A DNA stretch of 30,087 nt from an uncultured Akkermansia sp. (GCA_904501915.1 CAJGCV010000014.1:1-30087), one strand, 5' to 3'. Shown: positions 14,886 to 23,128, counted from the first letter of the stretch. Numbers and translations are program-made. Notes: generated by a model not told the origin, from the sequence alone.

Positions 14886-14920
14886 AAGCCCGCTTCTGAA
14901 AAGAAGCGGGCTTCTTTTTT
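14886..14920 (+). terminator. Strong rho-independent terminator after the GT35 gene
   Basis: A perfect 12-bp stem (14886-14897 with 14902-14913), a GAAA tetraloop, and a T-rich tract ending in six T residues (14915-14920). This is the strongest terminator in the window. Confidence 0.92.
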
Positions 14921-15044
14921 GCCAATCCAGACCAGCTTATAAAAGTCTGGCGGGCATCAGCAAGCAGAACTTAGTCCCCGATGACGAGGATTCCGATTTC
15001 ATTTTGCGTTTCCCGGAACTCCGGACTCAATCAATGAACAATCG

Positions 15045-16103
15045 TCAAAAACTTTGCACCGGGGAGCCGGGGGTGGCAGAGACCTCTGCAACGGAAGAGG
15101 TGAAATCGGCCACGTTTTTCAGATAATCATTCCACTCGATAAAGGCCATGGGGCGCTGGGTGGAGATGTGGAGTCGGAAGCGCTCCACGCGGCGCTCGAC
15201 CGCCTCGAGGATATCGGGCGGGAGCTCGGCAATGGCCGCCGCTACCGCATCGAGGTGCTCCACGGCATCGTGGCAGACGAGGGGTAAGTCGCAGCCCGCG
15301 CGCAGGGCAAGAGCGGCGGATTCTGCTGGGGAGTATCGCTTGGCAATGGCCCCCATGCACAGGTCATCAGTGAACACTACGCCCTCGTACCCGAGCTGGT
15401 CGCGCAGGAAGCCCTGCACCAGCGCCGGAGAAAGCGAGGTGGGCAGTTCGGCATCAATCTCGGGAATGAGCAGGTGCGCTATCATGAGCGAGGGCAGCTC
15501 GGGCATGAGCGCCGTAAAAGGCATGGAAGCCGAGGCCAGAAAGGAATCCCGCGTACCATGCAGCACGGGCAAATCGTGGTGAGGGTCGCATTCCGCAGCC
15601 CCCATGCCGGGGAAATGCTTGCCGCAGGTCTGGATACCGCGGCCGAAGGTGGCGCGATTCCACACCCCGGCGTGGGAAATCACGCTCTGCGTATCATAGC
15701 CCCAGCAGCGGCTTGGCAACGCATTGGCATGCGGCGAAGCCAGGTCCAGCACAGGGGCAAAATTGGTATTCACACCCAGCGTGTGCAGGCAGGCGGCATT
15801 ATAACAGGCTGCCTGGCGGATGTGGTGGGAGCTGCCCTTCTGTGCCAGAGCGGCAGCAGAGGGAAGCTGCACACCGATTTCAGCCGTGCGCACCACGCGG
15901 CCGCCCTCCTGGTCGATGGCGATGATGGGTTCATCCGGCCCCGTGGTCAGGCGGCGGAGTTCATCGGTGAGCTCACGGGTGAGCTCGTAGTCCGCGATAT
16001 TGCGGGTAAAGAGGATATAGCCCGCAGGCTGCAGACGCGAGAAGAGCTCGCGCTCACGCGGCGTGAGCACAAGCCCTTCTACACCTGCAATAACGGGCAG
16101 CAT
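15045..16103 (-). CDS. nagZ: Beta-N-acetylhexosaminidase, GH3 (NagZ)
   Basis: A 352-residue GH3 enzyme that removes N-acetylglucosamine from anhydromuropeptides during cell-wall recycling. GYILFTRN (28-35), IAIDQEGGRV (61-70) and KHFPGMG (162-168) are diagnostic. The general acid/base dyad is Asp173-x-His175 (the E. coli equivalent is DSH), and the nucleophile is Asp246 in VVFTDDLCMGAI. No signal peptide is seen, so it is cytoplasmic, as is usual. It starts 2 bp after the pyrE stop and is probably co-transcribed. The last 20 residues are an extra tail. A related dietary or mucin GlcNAc-ase role is possible. Confidence 0.92.
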   Translation of the reverse strand: MLPVIAGVEGLVLTPRERELFSRLQPAGYILFTRNIADYELTRELTDELRRLTTGPDEPIIAIDQEGGRVVRTAEIGVQLPSAAALAQKGSSHHIRQAACYNAACLHTLGVNTNFAPVLDLASPHANALPSRCWGYDTQSVISHAGVWNRATFGRGIQTCGKHFPGMGAAECDPHHDLPVLHGTRDSFLASASMPFTALMPELPSLMIAHLLIPEIDAELPTSLSPALVQGFLRDQLGYEGVVFTDDLCMGAIAKRYSPAESAALALRAGCDLPLVCHDAVEHLDAVAAAIAELPPDILEAVERRVERFRLHISTQRPMAFIEWNDYLKNVADFTSSVAEVSATPGSPVQSF

Positions 16104-16105
16104 GT

Positions 16106-16672
16106 TTACTTATCGCCGAAAATGGTGGCGCGGGTGAACATGGGGAACACCGGAATACCACGGCTTTCGATAGCCTCGCGGCCGCCCTCCTGGCGGTCGA
16201 CCAGCACCAGAGCAGCCACAACCTTGCCACCCTCGGCCTCGATGGCGTCGATAGCCTTGATGGTGGAACCACCGGTGGTAATCACATCGTCTACCACGAT
16301 AACCTCCTGCCCGGCTTCAAAATTACCTTCGATGCGCTTGCCGCGACCGTGGTCCTTAGCTTCCTTGCGCACGGTGAATACCTTCAGCGGTTCGTCTGCC
16401 TCCACGGAATACATACCAATGGCCAGCGAAATGGGGTCTGCACCCATGGTCATGCCGCCAATGGAGGTGACACCGGGGAACTTGGGCATAATCTCCTCCT
16501 GCACCAGCTGCCAGCCCACCTGACCAATCAGGTTAGCACCGCGGGCATCCAGCGCGGTAATGCGGCAGTCGCAGTACAGGTCGCTCTCCTTACCGGAGGC
16601 CAGAATGAAATGACCAGTCTTGATGGACTTAGTCAGCAGAATATTGAGGAGTTCTTTCTTGGCATCTGTCAT
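16106..16672 (-). CDS. pyrE: Orotate phosphoribosyltransferase
   Basis: A 188-residue enzyme of pyrimidine synthesis joining orotate and PRPP to give OMP. The PRPP-binding motif VIVVDDVITTGGST is at residues 124-137, and the flexible catalytic loop VRKEAKDHGRGKRIEG is at 101-116. It is first in an operon with nagZ. A promoter with a perfect TAGAAT-type -10 box lies 9 bp before the ATG. pyrF lies about 8 kb away on the same strand but in another unit. The start MTDAKKELL is typical. Confidence 0.94.
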   Translation of the reverse strand: MTDAKKELLNILLTKSIKTGHFILASGKESDLYCDCRITALDARGANLIGQVGWQLVQEEIMPKFPGVTSIGGMTMGADPISLAIGMYSVEADEPLKVFTVRKEAKDHGRGKRIEGNFEAGQEVIVVDDVITTGGSTIKAIDAIEAEGGKVVAALVLVDRQEGGREAIESRGIPVFPMFTRATIFGDK

Positions 16673-16681
16673 AGCACAGGT

Positions 16682-16710
16682 ATTCTACCCCTTATTGCCA
16701 CGATTTGCAA
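16682..16710 (-). promoter_or_regulatory. Promoter of pyrE-nagZ
   Basis: On the minus strand, -35 TTGCAA (16710-16705), a 17-bp spacer and -10 TAGAAT (16687-16682). The ATG at 16672 follows after 9 bp, giving a predicted leader of about 3 nt. Confidence 0.65.
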
Positions 16711-16809
16711 GGCGTTTCCGCAGGCGAAACAACCAAATGGGGGGCAGAAATCGCGTAACTATCAAAAAAAAGGTTCCGACATATGAAAACTTGTCTGAGC
16801 ATGAGGTAT

Positions 16810-17014
16810 AACGCGTTGGCATAATTAAGGAATCAACCCAAAATCGAGACTCAAAGATGTAGAATGTACAGAATTTCCTGCACCTTTGGCGCAGTTGTGC
16901 ATCGGTCGCGCCAGGACGCGAGGAACTTTCACATTCAGAATTCTACTTTCTACATTCAAAATCGCCACGTCATCCCATTCGCAAAGTTAATGGATTTAAT
17001 TATGCCAACGCGTT
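16810..17014. repeat. 205-bp element bounded by 19-bp perfect inverted repeats
   Basis: AACGCGTTGGCATAATTAA (16810-16828) is repeated exactly inverted at 16996-17014. With two mismatches the pairing extends to GGT/ACC (16805-16807 with 17017-17019). Inside lie an imperfect second inverted pair (around 16856-16876 and 16938-16958) and a central TGGCGC...GCGCCA pair (16887-16892, 16908-16913). The nested symmetry fits a MITE-like element or a large hairpin. No flanking target duplication was found and no transposase is nearby. Confidence 0.75.
16933..16960. repeat. Heptad-periodic tract (WTTCNNN x4)
   Basis: Four consecutive heptamers ATTCAGA, ATTCTAC, TTTCTAC and ATTCAAA form the right inner arm of the inverted-repeat element. 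The same 7-nt rhythm with other sequence is seen upstream of thyA. Confidence 0.55.
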
Positions 17015-17068
17015 CCACCAGTAAATATGAAACAGTCCCATGGCAGGCGGTTTTGCATTAGTTTGAGC

Positions 17069-17097
17069 TTGACTTTAAGCCACTTTAACCGCACAAT
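17069..17097 (+). promoter_or_regulatory. Promoter of def
   Basis: -35 TTGACT (17069-17074), a 17-bp spacer and -10 CACAAT (17092-17097). The leader to the ATG at 17136 would be about 32 nt, longer than at most promoters here. Confidence 0.55.
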
Positions 17098-17135
17098 AGG
17101 GCACCTGCGGTGCACCCCCGCAACATTTCCTCACC

Positions 17136-17693
17136 ATGCTGCTGAATGTAAGACAATACGGAGACCCCGTCCTGCGCGCTGTCAGTGCGCCGGTGGAACA
17201 CATCACTGACGACCTCAAGAACCTGGTGGAAAACATGATTGAAACCATGTATGCCACCGAAGGCATTGGTCTTGCTGCGCCCCAGGTGGGTGTCAACATG
17301 CGCCTGGTTGTCATTGATATTCCCGAAGATGAGGAAGATGATGCCGAGCCTGAGATGATTACCGTAAACGGGGAGCAGAAGCCCATGCGCAGCATCATGC
17401 CGCTGGCATTTGTCAACCCTGAGATTGAACCCTACGGTGACCAGGAGCTCTTCACCGAAGGCTGCCTGAGCGTGCGCGGCATCCGCGCCAATGTATGCCG
17501 TCCGGACCACGTGCGCGCCAAACTCACCCTGCTGGATGGCAGCATACTGGAACTTGACTGCGGCGGTCTGCTGGCCCGCTGCCTGCAGCACGAATGCGAC
17601 CACCTGGACGGTTTCCTTTTCGTAGACCGCGTATCTTCCGCCGCCAAGATTACACTGGCTAAGAAGCTCAAGAAGCTCGCCGCCACACGCTGA
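17136..17693 (+). CDS. def: Peptide deformylase
   Basis: A 185-residue metalloenzyme that removes the formyl group from nascent N-terminal Met. All three family motifs are intact: GIGLAAPQ (43-50), EGCLS (108-112) and HECDH (152-156), giving metal ligands Cys110, His152 and His156 and catalytic Glu153. An acidic insert (EDEEDDAEPE, about 64-73) is longer than in short deformylases. fmt, often its neighbour, is not here. It stands alone between its own promoter and a terminator. Confidence 0.96.
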   Translation: MLLNVRQYGDPVLRAVSAPVEHITDDLKNLVENMIETMYATEGIGLAAPQVGVNMRLVVIDIPEDEEDDAEPEMITVNGEQKPMRSIMPLAFVNPEIEPYGDQELFTEGCLSVRGIRANVCRPDHVRAKLTLLDGSILELDCGGLLARCLQHECDHLDGFLFVDRVSSAAKITLAKKLKKLAATR

Positions 17694-17715
17694 GCCGGAG
17701 CCACCATCCCATTTC

Positions 17716-17761
17716 GCCATTCCTTGCCACCCGCGCAGAAGCGCCAAGGAATGGCTTTTTC
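17716..17761 (+). terminator. Terminator after def
   Basis: GCCATTCCTTG (17716-17726) pairs perfectly with CAAGGAATGGC (17745-17755) around an 18-nt loop, followed by a T-rich tract starting at 17756. It ends just before the next start codon at 17773. Confidence 0.8.
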
Positions 17762-17772
17762 TTTCTCTCATT

Positions 17773-19191
17773 ATGACCCGACGTCTACTTTCATTTGTTA
17801 TCATGTTTTTCCTGGCATGGGGAGGCATCTGCATCTACCAGCTCTGGAAACCGGCATGTGGATATCTGCACAACGAGAACACCATCGAACTGCAGGAAAA
17901 GACCCTTGAATTGAGCACCATCAGCCTCAAGGAAGAACAACTGAAAAAGAAGAAAGAGGCCATAGAGTTTGCCCTTCGTCACAAACTTTATGAAGTAGAC
18001 AAACTCATGGCCATGGGAGAAATCAGCAAATGGTTCATGACTGATTATCTGGCAAAAATTCCCCACATATTCGACCCCTTTCGTCCCATCGATTCATTCA
18101 AACAGCTTGATCCAGACAATTTCCACCAATACAGAGAACTGAAAAACCGATACGAAGCCACGCTCAACAGGCATAACGCATTGAAACAAGATCTCAACGT
18201 CAATACATATGAATTGTATATCACAGAACAGGAGAAGCAGGAAGTGGAAACACTCCGGAATAAACTCTTAAAGCAAGCAAACCACCCATTGGAGCAACTC
18301 CATGAACGCGCTGTATACTGTCTGGCAGCGGGGTGGATAGATGCATTGAAAATCGTTTTATTCATCTATTTGCTCACGGCATCAAACAAGTTTGCGTTAT
18401 ACTATGTGTTAGCCCCCTTCATTGAACGTCTTTCTCAAACGGTTGTCATTCCGGTCTCGGCAGAAGCCTCAACCACACCGCACACCCGGCATAGCCACAA
18501 AATCATCACCTGCCCCCTTAAGCCAGGCGAAAGCTTCATTCTGAAAAGTGAAACATACTGTGGCGGATATTCTGACAACACAAAAGTTGCCGACCTGTTA
18601 AAACAGACACAATGGATATACAGCACAAAGTACTGGCTCATGAGCATTCTCTGCGGTCTTACCATCCTGACTCGTTTTACCAACAGGGGGCATCAGACGC
18701 AGACCATCCGCATCACCTCAGATGACGCGGATGAATACTTCTGCCAATTAAACATCTCTCCGGGGGAGCATCATTTTGTCATTCCGTCAGATTTAGTTGC
18801 CTTTTCATCAGGCGTGCAACTGACAGCGTTCAACCAATTCAAATCACCCTCTGCCTGGGCCATGGGGCAAGTACGCTATTACATATTGCAGGGCGAAGGG
18901 ACGGTCATCCTCCGAGCACACGGTGGCATGACCCGCATAGAATCTGACCGCTATTCCACCAACACACACAAGAAGCACAGCATCATACATGCCTCAGGCA
19001 AACTCCACCTGCATGCGCGGCGGACAGAAACGCTCGTTCCCTACCTGTTGGGTCACGCCGATTTATTTGACCAGAAAATAACCGGGGAAGGCATTTACCA
19101 CATCCGCAACACCAGCAGGAAAACCCTCACCCTGCCAGAAAAGTTCAGTCACGTATTCTTCAGTTCCCTTGGCAAACTGCTCGGGTTCTGA
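17773..19191 (+). CDS. Membrane protein with a possible AIM24-like C-terminal domain
   Basis: A 472-residue protein. Residues 5-25 form an N-terminal membrane helix, 35-70 and 118-168 are charged helical or coiled-coil segments, 188-218 is a second hydrophobic span, and 287-300 a possible third. The C-terminal part (about 244-455) is beta-rich with LKPGESFILKSE, GEHHFVIPSDLVAFSSGV and LQGEGTVILRAHGG. This rhythm resembles the AIM24 domain as I recall it. AIM24 is found in mitochondria and many bacteria with poorly known function. The start closely follows the def terminator, and the stop lies 3 bp from the convergent synthase stop. No partner gene is evident; the AIM24 label is tentative. Confidence 0.6.
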   Translation: MTRRLLSFVIMFFLAWGGICIYQLWKPACGYLHNENTIELQEKTLELSTISLKEEQLKKKKEAIEFALRHKLYEVDKLMAMGEISKWFMTDYLAKIPHIFDPFRPIDSFKQLDPDNFHQYRELKNRYEATLNRHNALKQDLNVNTYELYITEQEKQEVETLRNKLLKQANHPLEQLHERAVYCLAAGWIDALKIVLFIYLLTASNKFALYYVLAPFIERLSQTVVIPVSAEASTTPHTRHSHKIITCPLKPGESFILKSETYCGGYSDNTKVADLLKQTQWIYSTKYWLMSILCGLTILTRFTNRGHQTQTIRITSDDADEYFCQLNISPGEHHFVIPSDLVAFSSGVQLTAFNQFKSPSAWAMGQVRYYILQGEGTVILRAHGGMTRIESDRYSTNTHKKHSIIHASGKLHLHARRTETLVPYLLGHADLFDQKITGEGIYHIRNTSRKTLTLPEKFSHVFFSSLGKLLGF

Positions 19192-19194
19192 TAC

Positions 19195-20115
19195 TCAGAC
19201 CCGCCGCCACACGCTGAGCCAGGCCGCCTGAATCAAGGTGGCATAAACTGCCTTGCGAGAAATCTTGACTCTTTCCTCCCCTGCGCGCTGAGCAATCAGC
19301 CTCAGGGTTTTCTGACCCAGCAACGCCGGCAGCATAGCCGTGAATCGCAGGCGGAACGTCTCCAGACGGCGGGCATAGTCCAGACCGTCCCTCAGATACC
19401 AGAAAGCCCGGTTGCGCCACATTTCCAGGGAAGCCTTGCACGGATAGGTTTCGGATTTCCCACGGAACGAAGCCAGATAGGCTCTGCCCCGGGCTGCATC
19501 CTCCTCGATATCGCGCAGGATGTTGACCAACTGCAAGCCCTGTCCGTAACGGGCTGCCGCCTGCGCCATGATATCGCGGCGTTCGGGCGCGCAGAACCCC
19601 TTACCCAGGGTAGCAAGCCCTAAATCCGTCCAGAACTCGCCCACACAGCCGGCCACCAGATAGGTATAACGCGTAGTTTCGTCTACGCTCTCAACTACCT
19701 TGTGGTCATCAAAATAGGTCAAATCCCAGAGTTGACCCTTCACAATCAGCGACAACACGCGGCGCAGCAACTGCAATTCCGTTTCAGAAACCTGCTCCAG
19801 TTGCTCCAGACATTCACCAAAGCGGCGAAGCAAGGTTGCTTCGCTGGGGTTGGTCTGGGCATCTGCCATCTCACCGCGCAACGCCAGCAAAAGAAGCGCG
19901 CGCTCATCGGGCGGCAGTGTTCCCTGCACCGCACGCCGCATCTGCCGCAGAACCTCTGCACGTTTGCCTGGGGCAGCGGTCGAAGTATCGGCCACGCTAT
20001 CAGTGGCACGCGCCAGCATATAGCCCAGGGCAATACCGCGGCGCATGGCACGGGGCAACCACACCATGCTCAGGTAAAACGAGCGGGAAACCGCCTTGAG
20101 CAGTGCAAAATCCAT
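19195..20115 (-). CDS. Squalene/phytoene synthase family protein
   Basis: A 306-residue head-to-head prenyl synthase. Both Mg-diphosphate motifs are present: DSVAD (39-43) and DIEED in VNILRDIEED (202-206). The N-terminal SRSFYLSMVWLP and the central TTRYTYLVAGCVGEFW fit squalene synthase better than phytoene synthase, so farnesyl-PP to (pre)squalene for hopanoid- or sterol-like lipids is the likely reaction. A carotenoid role is possible. No squalene-hopene cyclase or desaturase is nearby. It is last in a tight minus-strand cluster, 6 bp after ruvA. Confidence 0.87.
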   Translation of the reverse strand: MDFALLKAVSRSFYLSMVWLPRAMRRGIALGYMLARATDSVADTSTAAPGKRAEVLRQMRRAVQGTLPPDERALLLLALRGEMADAQTNPSEATLLRRFGECLEQLEQVSETELQLLRRVLSLIVKGQLWDLTYFDDHKVVESVDETTRYTYLVAGCVGEFWTDLGLATLGKGFCAPERRDIMAQAAARYGQGLQLVNILRDIEEDAARGRAYLASFRGKSETYPCKASLEMWRNRAFWYLRDGLDYARRLETFRLRFTAMLPALLGQKTLRLIAQRAGEERVKISRKAVYATLIQAAWLSVWRRV

Positions 20116-20121
20116 CGTCTT

Positions 20122-20715
20122 TTAACTCAACTGGCGCAGTGCCCCGCGGATGAGTTCATCCGTACCTGCCTGCGGGTTGTCCTTCAGCAACTTCACGATG
20201 CACTTGCGGGCCTCGGCCTGCTTGAAGCCCAGCGCCACCATGGCCAGCTCAGCATCAGAAGCAGCCTGAGTCGTCGTGCCCTGCTGCTGGGCCTCCCAGG
20301 TAGAAGCCACGCCAATCTTATCCTTAAGCTCGAGGATGATGCGTTCGGCAGTGCGCTTACCCACGCCCTTGGCACGCGCGATGGCCTGCACATCCCCCTG
20401 CACCACAGCCTGTTTGAATGTGTTGACATTCAAACCGCTCAGAATAGCAATGGCCGTGGCAGGGCCTATGCCGCTCACGCGGTCAATCAGCAGGCGGAAA
20501 ATATCGCGCTCCGCATCAGTGGCAAAGCCGTAAAGCACCTGGGCATTTTCGCGCACGTGCATATGGATTTTCAGCATGATGCCCTGCCCAATCACAGGGT
20601 TCAGCTGGTCGAAGGTGGAGAGCGGCACCGTCACCTCGTATCCCACCCCGTTGACATCCACCACCAGGCATTGCGGCAGTGCATCTGCCACGGTTCCACG
20701 CAAAAAAGCAATCAT
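20122..20715 (-). CDS. ruvA: Holliday junction branch migration protein RuvA
   Basis: A 197-residue DNA-repair protein that binds four-way junctions and loads the RuvB motor. The OB-fold start MIAFLRGTVAD with NGVGYEV, the two helix-hairpin-helix motifs VSGIGPATAIAIL (around 78) and AKGVGKRTAERIILELKDK (around 110), and a C-terminal RuvB-binding helix domain (about 150-197) are all present. ruvB and ruvC are not in the window. It lies between a GH75-like gene (4 bp gap) and the prenyl synthase. Confidence 0.95.
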   Translation of the reverse strand: MIAFLRGTVADALPQCLVVDVNGVGYEVTVPLSTFDQLNPVIGQGIMLKIHMHVRENAQVLYGFATDAERDIFRLLIDRVSGIGPATAIAILSGLNVNTFKQAVVQGDVQAIARAKGVGKRTAERIILELKDKIGVASTWEAQQQGTTTQAASDAELAMVALGFKQAEARKCIVKLLKDNPQAGTDELIRGALRQLS

Positions 20716-20719
20716 GGCA

Positions 20720-22171
20720 TCATGCGGCAGCTTGGGGTTGCGAGGGCTCGGGCAATTTCACCGCAGGGACAGGTTCCGGAGCAGCCTTGGGAGCCAGGGG
20801 GTCCTCCACCATCTGGAACTGAGCTTTGGGCGTGATACCCCCCATTTCCTGCAGGAGCTCCTGCACGCGGCTGTTCAGTCGGTTATAGTCAATCGGCCCG
20901 TGCTCAGGCTCCTTGGAACCGGGGAAAATGATGTAGCTCACCCCCAGGTCTGACACAGGCCGGGCGAAAGGAGTTGCCTTCGGGTTAATCAGCTTGGCCA
21001 GGCGCAGAGAACCCTCGCCGGATTTGAACCGGGGACCGAAATCACCCACAATGGCCGGGAAGATGCGTTCGCCCACCACCACGGCAGCATAGTCACCCAG
21101 CTGGGGACGGTAATCAGCGTTTCCGCCGTTTTTAAACGTAAGCGGCACCACAATGAAGGAATCATACTCAGCCAGCAGGAAACTGTACTTTTTGAGGTCG
21201 TGCACCACATTCTGAGCATGCTGCAAGGCAGAGGCATTGGCAGTCTTATCCTTGCTGAGCTTCTTGACCCGCTCCTGCCAATGAGGCAGCAGAGGGTTCG
21301 GTGTTGAACCGCGTTTGCGCCAGCGGTACGAGGTCATCGGCTGGTAATTATCACTGTTTTTCACCTTTTCCGGCATATCCGGCAGGCGGTCACCATCCGA
21401 ACCGTCGCTAACCACGTCCATATCAGACTGCATCCACAACACCTTGCGCCCGGATTCCGGGGCTTCGATTTCCAGAATCGTATCGGTATCAAAGTAATTG
21501 TGGCGGTCAAGCAGGCGGGAGAGAGTGGCCGCGTTCTTGCGCATGTGGTTCTGCTTATGCAGGTAGAGCGCCTGATACCACTGGGACACCTGCGCCTTGC
21601 CCATCAGCTCATCATAACGGGTAAAAAGTTCCGGCAGCACCGGGTTTGCCTTTTTGAGGGATTCGCCGTCAGCAGCGGTGGGCAGGCTCAGGTTCAACGC
21701 CACACGCAGCTGGTAGGCAGCAGCAGAATCGCGCTCCTGCGAAGCGGTGGCGCCGGGTTCAAACTGCACGGCGCTATGCACATTCAGCCCCGGACTCATT
21801 TTGCTGATATGTTCGTACTTGCCCGGTTCGACCCGCTCCGGCAGCGCAGGCGGGAATGGCGGCAGCGTAATCGCCGGCATAGCAAAAGAATCCTCCGGAG
21901 TCCAGGCTTCCAGCTCTACCTCCTCCTCATCATCAGAAGCGATATCCGGGGCAGCAGGTGTTGAAACCTCTGCGGGTTGCTGCACCGCCACCGGTTTCTT
22001 GCGTTTTTTCTTCTTTTTGGCAGGTTTGGCATCTGCGGTAAAAGCCTTCACCAACTCCGCAGGATACGGCGTGTACAGCGAACCGGCAGCCAGCAGCAAG
22101 ACCAGCAGCAGGCCCACGCGAAACCATGTAAAAATCTTTATTTTGTGTTTTCGGTGAAACAATTGCTTCAT
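20720..22171 (-). CDS. Membrane-anchored GH75 chitosanase-like protein
   Basis: A 483-residue protein with an N-terminal membrane anchor (about 14-32), a Lys-rich patch (50-60), a long Pro/acidic linker (to about 125) and an extracytoplasmic domain. The C-terminal region has blocks I associate with GH75 chitosanases: QSDMDVVSDGSDGDRLPD (Asp-rich catalytic segment), YDSFIVVPLTF, LGDYAAVVVGERIFPAIVGD and GPRFKSGEGSLRLAKLI. GH75 enzymes cut chitosan endo-wise; bacterial members may act on other glucosamine polymers. The signal-anchor is not followed by a clear cleavage site. It is second in the SDR-GH75-ruvA-synthase cluster. Activity is inferred, as catalytic residues were not checked by alignment. 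Confidence 0.68.
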   Translation of the reverse strand: MKQLFHRKHKIKIFTWFRVGLLLVLLLAAGSLYTPYPAELVKAFTADAKPAKKKKKRKKPVAVQQPAEVSTPAAPDIASDDEEEVELEAWTPEDSFAMPAITLPPFPPALPERVEPGKYEHISKMSPGLNVHSAVQFEPGATASQERDSAAAYQLRVALNLSLPTAADGESLKKANPVLPELFTRYDELMGKAQVSQWYQALYLHKQNHMRKNAATLSRLLDRHNYFDTDTILEIEAPESGRKVLWMQSDMDVVSDGSDGDRLPDMPEKVKNSDNYQPMTSYRWRKRGSTPNPLLPHWQERVKKLSKDKTANASALQHAQNVVHDLKKYSFLLAEYDSFIVVPLTFKNGGNADYRPQLGDYAAVVVGERIFPAIVGDFGPRFKSGEGSLRLAKLINPKATPFARPVSDLGVSYIIFPGSKEPEHGPIDYNRLNSRVQELLQEMGGITPKAQFQMVEDPLAPKAAPEPVPAVKLPEPSQPQAAA

Positions 22172-22185
22172 ACAAAAAAATCTGC

Positions 22186-22995
22186 TTATGATTCTTTCAG
22201 CGGCGCCACCTTGCGCGGTCGCATCCCCATGACCCGGCGCATCACCCCAAGCGGCGTATTGCGCAGCAGCCAGCCAATCAGGCGGATGCGGCGGGAGGGG
22301 TAGTAACGGGCTTTATTGCGTTTCAACGCATCCAGAGCACCATTCACCACTGTGGGAATGCTGGTATACACCCATTTCTTGAACGAAGAATAGCCGTTCG
22401 TGCAGCCCTGGCGGCGTGCCACATCTCCAAACCCCGTATGCACAGGGCCGGGGCAAACCGCCACCACCGGCACTCCTGCCTGGCGCATTTCCAGGCGTAT
22501 AGCCTCGCTGAATGAAGCCACAAAGGCCTTAGAGGCAGCATAGATGGCAAAATCCGGGATAAACAGGTCTGCCGCCAGAGAAGCGATATTGATGATGCCG
22601 CCGCCCTGTGAGGCCATGCGCGGCAGCAGCGCGCGCGTCAGCTCTGCCACAGCCAGCACATTGACATGCAGCATCTGGTGATTTCTCTTGGGCGAACTGC
22701 TGGCATAATCACCGTAATCCCCCAACCCTGCGTTGTTGATGAGCAGCGTCTTCCCCTCCGGCAGCGCTTCCAGCGTCTGCACCAGGCGTTCGCGCGCACG
22801 CTGAGAAGCCAGGTCGCAATCCACCACAGTTACCTTAAGCGCCGAATTAGCCGCGCGCAGCTCATCCGACAACTCCATGAGAACCTCCCGCCGGCGCGCT
22901 ACCAGCACCATGTGGGAACACTCGCCCACAAGGCGCCGCGCAAAAGCCATGCCAAACCCGGAGGAAGCACCTGTTATGATTACATGCCCATACAT
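22186..22995 (-). CDS. Short-chain dehydrogenase/reductase (SDR)
   Basis: A 269-residue classical SDR. The cofactor motif is TGASSGFG (about 8-15), followed by the ARRREV Arg block that suggests NADPH, then NNAG, a catalytic Ser in INIASLAAD and YAASK (Tyr and Lys). The C-terminal tail is basic (RRIRLIGWL...), like SDRs near membranes and acting on lipid or ketone substrates. The ATG at 22995 is used; the frame is open to 23055, but the promoter and the Rossmann start support the shorter form. It is probably first in a cluster with the GH75-like gene, ruvA and the synthase. The substrate is unknown. Confidence 0.88.
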   Translation of the reverse strand: MYGHVIITGASSGFGMAFARRLVGECSHMVLVARRREVLMELSDELRAANSALKVTVVDCDLASQRARERLVQTLEALPEGKTLLINNAGLGDYGDYASSSPKRNHQMLHVNVLAVAELTRALLPRMASQGGGIINIASLAADLFIPDFAIYAASKAFVASFSEAIRLEMRQAGVPVVAVCPGPVHTGFGDVARRQGCTNGYSSFKKWVYTSIPTVVNGALDALKRNKARYYPSRRIRLIGWLLRNTPLGVMRRVMGMRPRKVAPLKES

Positions 22996-23004
22996 TGCTT
23001 TCCT

Positions 23005-23033
23005 ATTTTGCCACAAACCCCACCCTGTATCAA
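23005..23033 (-). promoter_or_regulatory. Promoter of the SDR-GH75-ruvA-synthase cluster
   Basis: On the minus strand, -35 TTGATA (23033-23028), a 17-bp spacer and -10 CAAAAT (23010-23005). The ATG at 22995 follows after 9 bp, giving a predicted leader of about 3 nt. Confidence 0.55.
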
Positions 23034-23128
23034 GCACAAATCTCCCGCTCAACACGCGAACTTTTGCAAATTGGGCAGCGATTACGCCGGCACTGAGCTT
23101 CCCAAGGGCATCAAAACGTGTAACACCG

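Larger units (their letters stand above)
16673..17135. other. 463-bp intergenic region with a nested inverted-repeat element
   Basis: The region lies between the divergent pyrE and def genes. It holds the pyrE promoter at its left end, a repeat-bounded element at 16810-17014 and the def promoter at 17069-17097. No open frame here has a recognisable protein or a ribosome site. The element is more AT-rich than the genes and looks like a non-coding mobile or structural element. Confidence 0.7.

Noticed and set aside
13214..14887. A 557-codon open frame antisense to the GT35 gene
   Set aside because: It mirrors a gene with strong C-ending codon bias, which removes stops from the opposite strand. 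Its composition (Val/Gly/His-rich) fits no known protein and it has no ribosome site.
15474..16523. 349-codon plus-strand frame over nagZ and pyrE
   Set aside because: Antisense to two genes with intact catalytic motifs; no family resemblance.
19702..20835. 377-codon plus-strand frame over the synthase and ruvA
   Set aside because: Antisense to two genes with clear motifs; His/Gln-rich shadow composition.
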